Of a DNA stretch of 64,000 bases, positions 25,795 through 34,630 are shown one piece after another. The notes beneath the pieces are model-generated. The model was not told where the DNA came from and did no database searches. It saw only the letters and a list, made by a program, of their open reading frames with translations. Made by a program: the position numbers and the translations under genes. Position 1 is the first letter of the stretch. Each line of letters starts with the position of its first letter. Location: NCBI GenBank assembly GCA_946186575.1, contig CAMHNO010000003.1:62001-126000 (forward strand), read 5' to 3'. Source of the DNA: an uncultured Prevotellaceae bacterium. Its GTDB lineage: Bacteria; Bacteroidota; Bacteroidia; Bacteroidales; Muribaculaceae.

Positions 25795-26769
25795 ATGGAT
25801 TATCTATTTCTTTTCTTGGGACTGGCACTGCTGCTGGTGGGTGCCAATTATCTGGTTGATGCCTCGGTGGCAATTGCCCAGCGTGCAAAGATTTCAAATT
25901 TCATCATTGGACTCACAATTGTGGGCATCGGCACCTCGGCGCCTGAGCTTTTTGTGTCGATACAGAGCGCACTCACAGGTCATGGCGACATCGCCATGGG
26001 TAACGTGCTTGGCTCCAACATTGCCAATGTATTCCTTATACTGGGCGTGACGGCAATCATCCTGCCGTTTGAGATAAACAGAGAGCAAACCAGGCGCGAC
26101 ATCCCGATAGGAATTATTGTTGCACTGCTTGTATTCTTGCTTGCTAACGATGCCCTGATTCCCGGCATCGACGAGAACAACCTCTCGCGCGTGGATGGCG
26201 CAATGCTGCTGGTGTTCTTCATCGTCTACATGGCAGTGGTAATCCTCAAGAAAGGAGAGAAGCCCAAGGAAGCACTCGCCGAGGCCGATGAGGAAGCCAC
26301 CTCAAGTCTCACGGGCAAGAACGTTTGGCTGCTGTGGGGCATCGCAGCGGTGTCGCTGGCAGCTCTGCTATGGGGCGGTAACATGTTTCTCGACGCAGCA
26401 AAGAGTCTGGCCAAGACATGGGGCATGAGCGAGGCGGTAATCTCAATCACCATAGTGGCTGTGGGCACATCGCTACCCGAACTCATTACAGCCATTATAG
26501 CTGCAGTGAAGAAGAATCCGCAGCTGGCGCTTGGCAATGTGATTGGCTCCAACGTGTTCAACCTGCTCATGATACTGGGTGTGGCATCGTGCATCGACCC
26601 TTTCCAGCTCGAAAGCATCAACATCGTGGACTATGCCATGGCCATCCTTGCCGCTGTGCTCACCTGGATTGTAGTGTTCACCTTTGGCAAGCGCAAGTTC
26701 GATCGCATCGAGGGCTTCATTTTCTTAGCTATATACATTGCTTACACCGTCTACTTGCTCATGCGATAA
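25795..26769 (+). CDS. Ca2+/Na+ antiporter (CaCA family, YrbG-like)
   Basis: A 324-residue inner membrane protein with about ten hydrophobic segments and the two inverted alpha repeats of the CaCA family: GIGTSAPELFVSIQSALTG and DIAMGNVLGSNIANVFLILG in the first half (about 42-85), AVGTSLPELITAIIAAVKKN and LALGNVIGSNVFNLLMILG in the second (about 222-265). The ion-coordinating Glu of each GTSxPE motif is present. It exchanges calcium (or another cation) for sodium or protons. Monocistronic by its own promoter. Confidence 0.93.
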   Translation: MDYLFLFLGLALLLVGANYLVDASVAIAQRAKISNFIIGLTIVGIGTSAPELFVSIQSALTGHGDIAMGNVLGSNIANVFLILGVTAIILPFEINREQTRRDIPIGIIVALLVFLLANDALIPGIDENNLSRVDGAMLLVFFIVYMAVVILKKGEKPKEALAEADEEATSSLTGKNVWLLWGIAAVSLAALLWGGNMFLDAAKSLAKTWGMSEAVISITIVAVGTSLPELITAIIAAVKKNPQLALGNVIGSNVFNLLMILGVASCIDPFQLESINIVDYAMAILAAVLTWIVVFTFGKRKFDRIEGFIFLAIYIAYTVYLLMR

Positions 26770-26833
26770 AACAAGAGTGTCTTGCTTTCACACAAGGTTC
26801 CATCTGCTTTAATCATTAAAAATATTCTGCTTC

Positions 26834-28456
26834 ATGCATAGATTTTTGACATTTCTCATCATTACCCTGAGTCTTAGCACAACGCAAGTTTACGGACAAG
26901 ATGTGAACACGTTGCTCATTGAGTTTGAGCAAGTGAGTCAATCACAACAAGTAGACATTGCCAACAAGATAATGAGTGTCTACAGCAAGACCGAAATAAC
27001 CGATAAACCCTACAAGTTTGCAGCAAGCACACCATCCGACTCTCTCAAGAAGCACGTGTGGTACTGGAGCACTGAATATTACTATGCCGCTCAAGACTTT
27101 CCTCGCACCATCGAAATGGGCAAGAAAGCATTGCAGTTGTGGCGAGGCGGAGAGATGGAAGCCGATTGCCTAAACTTGCTGGCAATGGCTTGCTTCCGCC
27201 AGTCGCAGTTTAAAGATGCAATAGCCTATGCCCGGCAGTGCTATGCGCTCGATGAGCGCAGCGGCGACCCCGACGTGATGAGCTCGTCGCTCAACACCCT
27301 TGCCGGCATCTACTTGGGTGCCAATCAGCCTCGTGAAGCAGAAAAATACATTCTCAAGGCCATTGACCTTGCCAAGAAGGTAGACAACCCGGCACGCATG
27401 TCGGTGCTGCAAGGCAAGGCTTCGGAAGTCTACCACGCTCTTGCCGACGACCAAAAGGCCCTCGAGCACATCAACAAGGCTTGCGCTATAGAGAAACAGC
27501 TGGGACGCGACGACATGCTCATGGTGCGCAATGCCCAAAAGGCATCGGTGCTCATTGGATTAGAAAAATATAAAGAGGCCGAAGCGCTGTTGAAACAGGT
27601 GATTCCCTTCATGCGCAAGGTTGACGACAAGTTGTCGCTGGGCATCGCCTGCAACAAGATGGGAAAAGCACTGCTGGCACAGAAGCGCGAAAAGGAGGCC
27701 ATACCCTACTACCGCGAGGCTGCTCAAATTTTTGTCGCCAGTGGAGACATCGCCAACGAAATGCACTCGCGGCGCGGACTCTACGAAGCCCTGTGGCACA
27801 GCAACCCCGACAGTGCCAAGCTTGAGCTCGACCGCTTTGACCTGCTCAAGGACTCACTCTACAGCAACGCTAATGCCGAGACACTGGCTCGCTACAATGC
27901 CGAGTTTGGCATCGACGAGTTGCAACATGAGAATGAGCACCGCAAGCAACTAACCATATATATAGTAATAGGTGCAATAGCTTTAGCAATATTGATGGCA
28001 CTGGTGGTATGGTGGTTCATGCGCCGCCGCATGCGTGTGCGCGAAGAAGCCCTGCAAGCTACCATCAATGCCCTTCGCAGCGAAAAGGCCGAGAACACTC
28101 CTGCCGCATCAACTGAGCTCAATGAGCAGGATCATCAGTTGCTCCAGCAAGTGGTGGCAAGTGTGATGAAAGCTGTGGAGAATGGCAATGTCAGCATTGA
28201 GGCTATTGCCACCGACGTGTGCCTGTCGCGAAGCCAGCTCAACCGCCGCATCAAGGCCATCACAGGAGTGACCACACAGCAATATGTTAATCGCATTAGA
28301 CTTGAGCAAGCACGCGAGCTACTCATGGAACACCCCGAGTTGCAGGTGAGCGAGGTTGCCTACAAGTGCGGTTTCGACGACGTGGCAAGCTTTTCACGAG
28401 CCTTCCGCCGCACCTTTGGAAAATCGCCATCACAGCACCGCAATGGTGACAAATAG
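26834..28456 (+). CDS. Membrane-bound TPR sensor with C-terminal AraC-type DNA-binding domain
   Basis: A 540-residue protein: signal peptide (about 1-20, ending TTQVYG), a periplasmic TPR array (about 60-340, units such as MEADCLNLLAMACFRQSQFKDA), one TM helix at about 373-393 (IYIVIGAIALAILMALVVWW) with a basic MRRRMRVRE stop-transfer, and an AraC HTH domain at about 440-537 (SRSQLNRRIKAITG, VSEVAYKCGFDDVASFSRAF). This is the Bacteroidetes type of one-piece transmembrane regulator, sensing in the periplasm and binding DNA in the cytosol. The ligand is unknown. The likely target is the next unit, whose first gene encodes a related HTH. Confidence 0.87.
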   Translation: MHRFLTFLIITLSLSTTQVYGQDVNTLLIEFEQVSQSQQVDIANKIMSVYSKTEITDKPYKFAASTPSDSLKKHVWYWSTEYYYAAQDFPRTIEMGKKALQLWRGGEMEADCLNLLAMACFRQSQFKDAIAYARQCYALDERSGDPDVMSSSLNTLAGIYLGANQPREAEKYILKAIDLAKKVDNPARMSVLQGKASEVYHALADDQKALEHINKACAIEKQLGRDDMLMVRNAQKASVLIGLEKYKEAEALLKQVIPFMRKVDDKLSLGIACNKMGKALLAQKREKEAIPYYREAAQIFVASGDIANEMHSRRGLYEALWHSNPDSAKLELDRFDLLKDSLYSNANAETLARYNAEFGIDELQHENEHRKQLTIYIVIGAIALAILMALVVWWFMRRRMRVREEALQATINALRSEKAENTPAASTELNEQDHQLLQQVVASVMKAVENGNVSIEAIATDVCLSRSQLNRRIKAITGVTTQQYVNRIRLEQARELLMEHPELQVSEVAYKCGFDDVASFSRAFRRTFGKSPSQHRNGDK

Positions 28457-28568
28457 TTGGCATAATAGTGCATTTGCATCATTTTGCCAACACGATGCAC
28501 CATTTTGCATAGTAAAATAGACGATAGATTACGAACTTTGCAATATCATTAACCACACCGATATTGCA

Positions 28569-28925
28569 ATGTTCACAAGCGAAAGCTACAACACATTCAT
28601 TTCTCAATTCAGCAAGGTAGTGACCAAGCACATGGCACAAGGACACGTGTCGCTCGTGAGCATTGCCCAGGAGTTTCACATCACTCGTGGCCAGCTCAAC
28701 CGTCGGGTCAAAGCTCACTTAGGCATCACTGCCCAGCAATTGGCACAAAACATCAGGATTGACCACGCCAAGCGTCTGTTGGTGAACAATCGCGAGTTGC
28801 CAATTGCCGATGTGGCATTTCAGTGCGGTTTCGACGATGCAACCAGCTTCACTCGCGCCTTCCACCGAGCCACCGGTTACTCACCATCACTTTATAGAAA
28901 TAACCCAAAAAAACATCATCTATGA
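28569..28925 (+). CDS. Stand-alone AraC-type DNA-binding domain protein
   Basis: A 118-residue protein consisting only of the AraC HTH domain, alignable along nearly its whole length with the C-terminus of the preceding gene: TRGQLNRRVKAHLGITAQQL versus SRSQLNRRIKAITGVTTQQY, and VAFQCGFDDATSFTRAFHRA versus VAYKCGFDDVASFSRAFRRT. It lacks any sensor or dimerisation part. Its TGA overlaps the ATG of the secreted protein gene by four bases (ATGA), a sign of translational coupling. Probable local regulator derived from a duplicate of the upstream sensor's output domain. Confidence 0.8.
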   Translation: MFTSESYNTFISQFSKVVTKHMAQGHVSLVSIAQEFHITRGQLNRRVKAHLGITAQQLAQNIRIDHAKRLLVNNRELPIADVAFQCGFDDATSFTRAFHRATGYSPSLYRNNPKKHHL

Positions 28926-30874
28926 AAAAAATTTTTGCCACATTATTATTATCTCTCATTGCATATAGCGTTCAAGCCTCCACCTACTACGGATTCAAGA
29001 TTGGTGGTGTGGCAGTTAACAGTGACAACTATACTAATGTGAAAGGCTCTAACATCAAAGCTAACGACACCACCCTGCCCTACAAGGTGTCGTATGACCC
29101 CTCTACCAAGACCGTGACACTTAACAATGTAAAAATTGAACGCACAGGCAGTGACAACCGTTGCATCTACAATGAAGAATGCGATGGGCTGAAAGTCTTT
29201 TTCAGCACCGCCAACAGTTACCTGAGTTCCACAACATGCGCTCCTATCCGCCTTAATGCTAACACCACTTTCACTTGTGAAGCGCTTGTGCAGGTGAGTG
29301 TGCATGGCACCGATGGCGACGCTAATGCTCTTTATGCCAGCAATGGCGCTACCGTAACATTCGACCATGCCACATTTTTCATGTACGTCAGAGGAAATTC
29401 TAATCCGGCAGTAAGTTGCAGTAGCACCACCGACGAAAAACTTGTGATTCACCATTCTCGCTTCTATGCTCAAAGTGCTAATGGCAGTGCCCTATCGCGC
29501 TTCTCAAGTGTGAGATGCGAAGGCTCGGCGGTGATACTAAATACCAATAGCGAAACAGCCTATGCTATGAGCCAAGTAACAGCCTTCTCTTGCTCCACTT
29601 ACCCAATGATGACAATCGGTTACAACCATTCTATTACCAATTTTCTGACATATACCTGTTTTGGAGCAGCATCATTCAGCAGCAGTGTGAAGACATTTGT
29701 AAACTTAGGTAATGACGTTTTGCCAGGCAAGGACATCATCATTTCACAGCGTATTCCTATCGATGAGTCAAACTTCCTCGATGCCGCCTTCCGCTCTTGG
29801 CTGACCGAGAAATATGGCTCCTACCTCGAAACTTACGAAATTTTTCAGATTCGTACTATCAATGTTGAAACATCGGGCAATACAGTCTTGAAGAACGTGC
29901 AGGACTGGACAGGTATTCATAATTTGGCATGTCTCAGGCGGCTTTGGATCCAGGGCGGAAAGACAATAATTCTACGATTATATTCTAACAAGGAGTTTTA
30001 TCACTTGAAGTGCTACGACAATCCGCTGGGCCTTTCGTGGGTAGGTCTGGCATCTTCTTTTAACCCAGTGCCAAGTGGCAATGAAGGCGTAATAGAAGGG
30101 TTTAACGCTACTGCTGGCGAGCACAATTATCTCCCTATCCGCTCTCAACTCGCCCAGATGAAGAGCAATGATTTTGACTTCGTTGTAAAGAATGGCGACC
30201 AGACCTTTTCGCTCAACGCACTACAGGACTATTGGCCCATCGATTACTTCCACTTCCCCGATGACGCTTTCCGCACCTACCTTTATAGCACTGCCGCAGG
30301 CCTCGACGCTGTGGTTTATGATAGCGAGAATGCCAACATCCTCGGCTTTGACCTGAAAAACATGAAAATCGCCGACCTCACAGGAATTGAGGGCTTCACT
30401 AACCTCACTCACCTTTATGTCTACCAAAATAAACTATCAACAATTAACCTCTCGCAGAACTCCAAATTAGTTTTGCTTTATTGCTACTGGAACAAGATAA
30501 AGAGCGAGGGTTGGGACCAGTTTATTGCCAGCGCACCCACATTTCCTAACCGCCTCGATGTGTATTGCTACTACCCAAGTAGTGCCGAGCAAAACGACCC
30601 TCCCACCTATGAGCAAGTGGCTCAAGCTAAAGCCAAGAACATCCACTTCTATCAACGCTTAAGCTACAACTGGGAAGAGATGAGCGACACCCCACCTGCG
30701 GTCCCTGGCGATGTGAATGGCGACGGCAAGGTGACATCGGTCGACATCACAGCACTCTACAACTACCTGCTCAACAGTGACGACAGTGCCATTGTCAATG
30801 GCGACCAAGACGGTGATGGGCACATCAGCAGCGTCGACATTACCGCTGTCTACAACTTATTGCTTGGAAATTAA
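28922..30874 (+). CDS. Secreted protein with LRR-like segment and C-terminal dockerin
   Basis: A 650-residue protein with signal peptide (MKKIFATLLLSLIAYSVQAS). The first 280 residues are a beta-rich region with Ser/Thr-rich turns, possibly a beta helix (YNEECDGLKVFFSTANSYL and similar). About 290-540 contains leucine-rich-repeat-like stretches such as LTGIEGFTNLTHLYVYQNKL and LSQNSKLVLLYCYWNKI. A type I dockerin fills 596-650 (DVNGDGKVTSVDITALYNYL, DQDGDGHISSVDITAVYNLL), very like the dockerin of the gene at 10657-13410. Translation is coupled to the AraC-domain gene through ATGA. Likely surface exposed; binding partner may be a cohesin-like domain encoded elsewhere. Confidence 0.75.
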   Translation: MKKIFATLLLSLIAYSVQASTYYGFKIGGVAVNSDNYTNVKGSNIKANDTTLPYKVSYDPSTKTVTLNNVKIERTGSDNRCIYNEECDGLKVFFSTANSYLSSTTCAPIRLNANTTFTCEALVQVSVHGTDGDANALYASNGATVTFDHATFFMYVRGNSNPAVSCSSTTDEKLVIHHSRFYAQSANGSALSRFSSVRCEGSAVILNTNSETAYAMSQVTAFSCSTYPMMTIGYNHSITNFLTYTCFGAASFSSSVKTFVNLGNDVLPGKDIIISQRIPIDESNFLDAAFRSWLTEKYGSYLETYEIFQIRTINVETSGNTVLKNVQDWTGIHNLACLRRLWIQGGKTIILRLYSNKEFYHLKCYDNPLGLSWVGLASSFNPVPSGNEGVIEGFNATAGEHNYLPIRSQLAQMKSNDFDFVVKNGDQTFSLNALQDYWPIDYFHFPDDAFRTYLYSTAAGLDAVVYDSENANILGFDLKNMKIADLTGIEGFTNLTHLYVYQNKLSTINLSQNSKLVLLYCYWNKIKSEGWDQFIASAPTFPNRLDVYCYYPSSAEQNDPPTYEQVAQAKAKNIHFYQRLSYNWEEMSDTPPAVPGDVNGDGKVTSVDITALYNYLLNSDDSAIVNGDQDGDGHISSVDITAVYNLLLGN

Positions 30875-30922
30875 AATTTTTTATTCAATTATTAATAACA
30901 TAACAACCAAAACCTCCTATTT

Positions 30923-31462
30923 ATGAAAAAATTATTTCTAATGATTGCAGCAGTGGCCGCGCTCACAGCTTGCAGTGGTAATGGTAACACAGGCAGCAAT
31001 GCAGGTAGTGGAGAACAAAACAGTGCGAGTGGCACCGAGAAAACTACTGCAAACGCTGGTGTTATAGCCGAGAACGACTACTTCAAGATTACAAAAATCC
31101 CGAATGGATGGGAGAAAGACGCTAAGCTTGAGAGTGAGCGCAGAATCGACATTAAGCTCATGCCTGACACCGACCTTGGCGAATGGCAATATGTTGAAGT
31201 GGAGCATGAAGACTTCCAGGATGTGAAAGAATGGCTCGACCAAGTGCTGGTGGGCAGCGAGACTACCCGCAAACTTGCCGATGACGTGACCATTGGCGAC
31301 AAAACCTACAAGCAAGTGCAATGGATTAACAGTGCCGACGTCAACTGCGCTCTCATTGGCAAGACTCCAAAGGGTGTTATCCAAATCAAGCTCACCGAGA
31401 AACTCACACTCGACAACCCCGACGTGAAAGCCATCATCGAAGGCATCGAGTACAAGAATTAA
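30923..31462 (+). CDS. Putative lipoprotein, first of a tandem pair
   Basis: A 179-residue protein with lipoprotein signal MKKLFLMIAAVAALTACSGN (Cys17). A Gly/Asn/Ser linker (NGNTGSNAGSGEQNS) leads to a small alpha/beta domain of about 130 residues with no family I recognise. The first 99 bases are about 96% identical to those of the next gene (31499) whereas the mature domains show little similarity. Starts 48 bp after the dockerin gene; may be cotranscribed. Confidence 0.78.
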   Translation: MKKLFLMIAAVAALTACSGNGNTGSNAGSGEQNSASGTEKTTANAGVIAENDYFKITKIPNGWEKDAKLESERRIDIKLMPDTDLGEWQYVEVEHEDFQDVKEWLDQVLVGSETTRKLADDVTIGDKTYKQVQWINSADVNCALIGKTPKGVIQIKLTEKLTLDNPDVKAIIEGIEYKN

Positions 31463-31498
31463 TCAATGTTTTATTGAACAATCATAATCCTTTATTTT

Positions 31499-32038
31499 AT
31501 GAAAAAATTATTTCTAATGATTGCAGCAGTGGCCGCGCTCACAGCTTGCAATGGTAATGGAAACACAGGCAGCAATGCTGGTAGTGGAGAACAAAATGGC
31601 GAAGCAGCAACCGAACAGACTGCCGACAAAGCAGCTGGAATGCAAGAAGGCTCGAAGGGTCCTGGCGCTCTTGAGGCCACCAACTTCACCATCGATGTTC
31701 CCGAAGGTTGGGAAGTGACCAAGAAAACCGACGAGGAACTATGCGTGAAGCCACCCGAAGGCAAAGTATTCAGCTTCCAATACTCCGATCAGGCCAACCA
31801 TGAGCAAGAGAAGCAAATGATGATGGACCTCAAGGGCATGAAAGACCTGGGCGAGAAGCAGTTTGGCAACAACACCTACCACCTCTACATGTGGGAGCAA
31901 GAGTTTGAAGGCACATTCAAGGCTCTGCTCAAGATTGGCGACGGACAATCGGGTTCGCTCGAGGTTACTTGCAGCGGCCTCGAAGATGCCGATAGCGAAG
32001 TCGTGGGTCAAATCCTGGGCAACGTGAAGATTAAATAA
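31499..32038 (+). CDS. Putative lipoprotein, second of a tandem pair
   Basis: A 179-residue lipoprotein (Cys17 in LTACNGNGN), same length as its neighbour. The mature domain contains NFTIDVPEGWEVTKKTDEEL, a segment reminiscent of small periplasmic beta proteins whose 'PEGW' turn also occurs in the neighbour as IPNGWEKD, so the two are probably distant homologues. No known family assigned. Followed by a terminator shared with the convergent T9SS gene. Confidence 0.78.
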   Translation: MKKLFLMIAAVAALTACNGNGNTGSNAGSGEQNGEAATEQTADKAAGMQEGSKGPGALEATNFTIDVPEGWEVTKKTDEELCVKPPEGKVFSFQYSDQANHEQEKQMMMDLKGMKDLGEKQFGNNTYHLYMWEQEFEGTFKALLKIGDGQSGSLEVTCSGLEDADSEVVGQILGNVKIK

Positions 32039-32065
32039 CGCTCTTTTCTAAATCAACAAGACATT

Positions 32066-32097
32066 TTAGGGTGTGTCATAATTATGGCACACCCTAA
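32066..32097. terminator. Terminator between the lipoprotein pair and the convergent T9SS gene
   Basis: TTAGGGTGTG pairs with CACACCCTAA, with an inner CAT/ATG pairing and a 4-nt loop. It lies 28 nt past the stop at 32038 and 22 nt past the convergent stop at 32119, fitting both. Confidence 0.65.
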
Positions 32098-32118
32098 TAT
32101 CATTAATGATTCAAGCTA

Positions 32119-33390
32119 TTACCGCCCTGAATAGATGATGCCGAAGCCCACAAAGTGGTCGTAACGCTCGCCGAAGGGACGGTCGTAGACTTTGACGAGG
32201 TACTCGTTGCACGTCTCATACTTGTCGCCTTCAATCATTGAGGTACGCCCCACTCCACTGCCGTTAGGCACCCACAAAAACTGATAGTTATAGGCTCCCT
32301 GCTTGAGAAGGATGTCGCAGTTGTAGGTTCCATTATTAGGGTCATAGCGCATCACGCATTGCTCTGGCGGCATGCCCAGGGTGAACTCGCCTTGCACAAA
32401 GATGTTGCCACCCTCGAGCTTTTGGCCAGTAAAAAGAGCGAAATGCGTGACGATGTAGTCGCTCTCCACGTTAGAGTCATAAGCCCCCGAAGTCCTGACA
32501 GTGAATCGCCCATACTGAGTCTTGTCATAAAGGTATTGAGCATCAACGCGGGGTTCGGCAGTGTAGAGCGTGGCGTGATAGTATGGCTCGAAATACTGGA
32601 TTTTCTCCACACCAGGGTTGAGCGAGTTAACGTTCACCATGTCGATGCGCCGGTATTCATTGCCAGCCGGGAAAATCAAGTCGTGGTTGTGCTCAAAGGT
32701 CACCTTGTTGCCCATCACCATCATGGGTTTTGTCACCACCACTTCGTTGTCGGGACGCGAGTTTTGCGTCACTATAGCAGTGAGTTCGTTATATGGGTCG
32801 CTGATGCGCCCTCCATCGCGTGTGGTGACCACAAAGTTCACTTGCTGGTTATGTGCATTATAATCCACGTCGGTGTTGGTACTCACCTCGGCATACACAC
32901 CCATCGTGTTCTCGCACACCGAGAAGCGCGTTTGAGCCAATACCCGGTCGGGGTCGTCCTGAGGGTAAATAGTTAGCAGATAGTTGCCGCTCTTGGTGAT
33001 GATGAAATTATCGTTGGGAATGGTGAAGTTATAGTTGAAATAGTGCACAAAAGTTGCCTCACTGGGTTTGTAATCCTCGATGTCGGCCTGGTTAAAACCG
33101 TCGATGTACTCGCTCTCTACCAGTTGCGAAGGCTGCCAGTTGGCATCGCAATGCGTCACACTGTATCTGAAATATTGAATGTCAAGATCGAGATAATCGA
33201 AGTTCACATTAAGCACATCATCGCTGCCCAGCACATAGATGGGCGGGAAATACATGTTGCTCATGGGAGCAATCTTGAGCGACTTGAGATTCTGGTCGAA
33301 GATGTGAACCTGAGTGTCCACTCGTTGAGCACTTGCAGCTATTGCCACAGCACACATTATAATCAATAAATATAACTTCTTCATTGCCAT
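32119..33390 (-). CDS. DUF5103 / type IX secretion plug-domain protein
   Basis: A 423-residue protein with signal peptide (MAMKKLYLLIIMCAVAIAAS). The mature sequence has the DUF5103 features: HIFDQNLKSLKI near the start, then YPPIYVLG-like MYFPPIYVLGSDD, FDYLDLDIQYFRYSVTHCDA and DGFNQADIEDYKPSEATFVH, then a C-terminal beta domain with PYNGTYNC-like turns. DUF5103 is the plug protein family that occludes the SprA/T9SS outer membrane channel. The ORF opens at 33468, but the promoter box at 33409-33416 is inside that extension, so 33390 (or the Met at 33384) is the real start. Its presence fits the C-terminal sorting-like tails seen at 13-18 kb. Confidence 0.85.
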   Translation of the reverse strand: MAMKKLYLLIIMCAVAIAASAQRVDTQVHIFDQNLKSLKIAPMSNMYFPPIYVLGSDDVLNVNFDYLDLDIQYFRYSVTHCDANWQPSQLVESEYIDGFNQADIEDYKPSEATFVHYFNYNFTIPNDNFIITKSGNYLLTIYPQDDPDRVLAQTRFSVCENTMGVYAEVSTNTDVDYNAHNQQVNFVVTTRDGGRISDPYNELTAIVTQNSRPDNEVVVTKPMMVMGNKVTFEHNHDLIFPAGNEYRRIDMVNVNSLNPGVEKIQYFEPYYHATLYTAEPRVDAQYLYDKTQYGRFTVRTSGAYDSNVESDYIVTHFALFTGQKLEGGNIFVQGEFTLGMPPEQCVMRYDPNNGTYNCDILLKQGAYNYQFLWVPNGSGVGRTSMIEGDKYETCNEYLVKVYDRPFGERYDHFVGFGIIYSGR

Positions 33391-33408
33391 TTTTGTTTCA
33401 ACTTTTGA

Positions 33409-33416
33409 CAAAGATA
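33409..33416 (-). promoter_or_regulatory. -7 promoter element of the DUF5103 gene
   Basis: Minus strand reads TATCTTTG, a full TAnnTTTG match, 19 nt before the ATG at 33390. Confidence 0.6.
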
Positions 33417-33527
33417 CAACATTTTGGTTTAAATGCAATGTTCTTTTCTTTATTCGGCTGTATAGCACCTAATTACAAGTGTATTCTTTGTCGCTCTCAT
33501 GCGCTTTGGACAATAATCCGACAATTT

Positions 33528-34118
33528 TTATTGTTTTTTGGTAATTTCAGCGTTGTCTAATTTTATCGCACCGAGAGAGAGTAATGGCTTCTCATAGGAG
33601 GACAGTGGCGAGAGTGCGTATGGCAATACGCTCTGGAATGGGAAACCCGCCATAATGCCTTTGAGGTAGTATATGTCTCCCTCGACAAATTTTGCCGCAT
33701 CTTCACGAGATTGTGGAACCGCGACTTGCAGCTCAAGCCCGAGTTCAATCTCTGTGGCGTCTTTCTTATACATAAAACCAACAATATAGCGGTTGCCATC
33801 TTTAACGACACCTTTGCAAGAGAACGGCAGTTCCTCGATTAGTGGCATGTGCTTGCCCTTGAACTGCATCGCATATTTCTTGAGATCTTTCGCTATGTCT
33901 TCACGGATGATCTCATTTTCTATGTCACCTGGATGGAGCCCAAAGATAGAGTCTGCCACATGAGCGAAGATTGAGTTCACCACTTCGGGTGCTTTTTCCT
34001 CATCATAAACATTTGCCACGGCAACGCTGTCACTCGTGCCGTTTACACCATTTTGTCCTGTTGGTTGGCATGAGCATAAGAGTGCTGCCAGCGATACGAT
34101 TGCTAATACCTTTTTCAT
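33528..34118 (-). CDS. Putative lipoprotein of the bracketed cassette
   Basis: A 196-residue lipoprotein (MKKVLAIVSLAALLCSCQPT, Cys17) with a hydrophilic alpha/beta mature part ending in KKQ. I do not recognise the family. It lies 22 bp after the XRE regulator in the same direction, so both form one unit. The stop codon is within 3 bp of a 17-nt direct repeat (33509-33525), which would be the left end of the cassette. Confidence 0.7.
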   Translation of the reverse strand: MKKVLAIVSLAALLCSCQPTGQNGVNGTSDSVAVANVYDEEKAPEVVNSIFAHVADSIFGLHPGDIENEIIREDIAKDLKKYAMQFKGKHMPLIEELPFSCKGVVKDGNRYIVGFMYKKDATEIELGLELQVAVPQSREDAAKFVEGDIYYLKGIMAGFPFQSVLPYALSPLSSYEKPLLSLGAIKLDNAEITKKQ

Positions 34119-34140
34119 AATTGTCTTGTTTTATTAGTTA

Positions 34141-34461
34141 TTACTGATTTTGGAGTTGCTTGATTTTTTCTTGGAGGTTGCGAATGGTCTCCTGCTGCAT
34201 GGAGATCACGTCGATGAGGTTGTTGAGTCGTTGCTCCTGTGCCTCGTTGTTGGCGAGCATGCTGCCGTTGCCCCTCAATAACCAATTGGCATCAATTTCG
34301 GGGAACTCGTCGGCGACTGCCAAAATAGTTTCAAGACTGACTTTTCTTTGGTCGTTGAGCTGACGCCAAAGAGTGATTTGTTGTATCCCAATCCTTTTTG
34401 CAAATGCTGCGTCCTTGAGGCCGCTGTAGGCGATAACTGCCTTTAATCTTTCCTGTATCAT
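34141..34461 (-). CDS. Small XRE-type HTH regulator with coiled-coil tail
   Basis: A 106-residue protein. Residues about 1-55 form an XRE-like helix-turn-helix (DAAFAKRIGIQQITLWRQLN as turn and recognition helix), then DANWLLRGNGSML, a segment common in phage-type repressors of Bacteroidetes, and finally a heptad-rich coil (about 75-106, LIDVISMQQETIRNLQEKIK) for dimerisation. It probably represses its own unit. Two AAACGTTT palindromes lie just upstream at 34467-34474 and 34621-34630. Confidence 0.8.
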   Translation of the reverse strand: MIQERLKAVIAYSGLKDAAFAKRIGIQQITLWRQLNDQRKVSLETILAVADEFPEIDANWLLRGNGSMLANNEAQEQRLNNLIDVISMQQETIRNLQEKIKQLQNQ

Positions 34462-34466
34462 ACCGC

Positions 34467-34474
34467 AAACGTTT
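34467..34474. promoter_or_regulatory. AAACGTTT palindrome near the regulator start (candidate operator)
   Basis: Perfect 8-bp palindrome six bases upstream of the regulator's start codon (minus strand), preceded by GC. A longer version, AAAACGTTTT, occurs at 34621-34630 and a related CAAACGGT at 34554-34561. Spacing and proximity suggest binding sites of the XRE protein. Confidence 0.35.
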
Positions 34475-34620
34475 TATACCCCTAAATATGGGCTCAATTA
34501 TTAAAAAACCGTAATTCTGTGCAAATAATTACCATTTGGTGTTGTTTATTTGACAAACGGTATTAAATTTTCACTATCTATCAATTACAAAACAAAGATA
34601 TAACAAATTTTTGAGACTGC

Positions 34621-34630
34621 AAAACGTTTT
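34621..34630. promoter_or_regulatory. AAAACGTTTT palindrome (second candidate operator)
   Basis: Perfect 10-bp palindrome about 150 bp from the first one, overlapping the stop of the small frame at 34629-34763. Confidence 0.3.
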
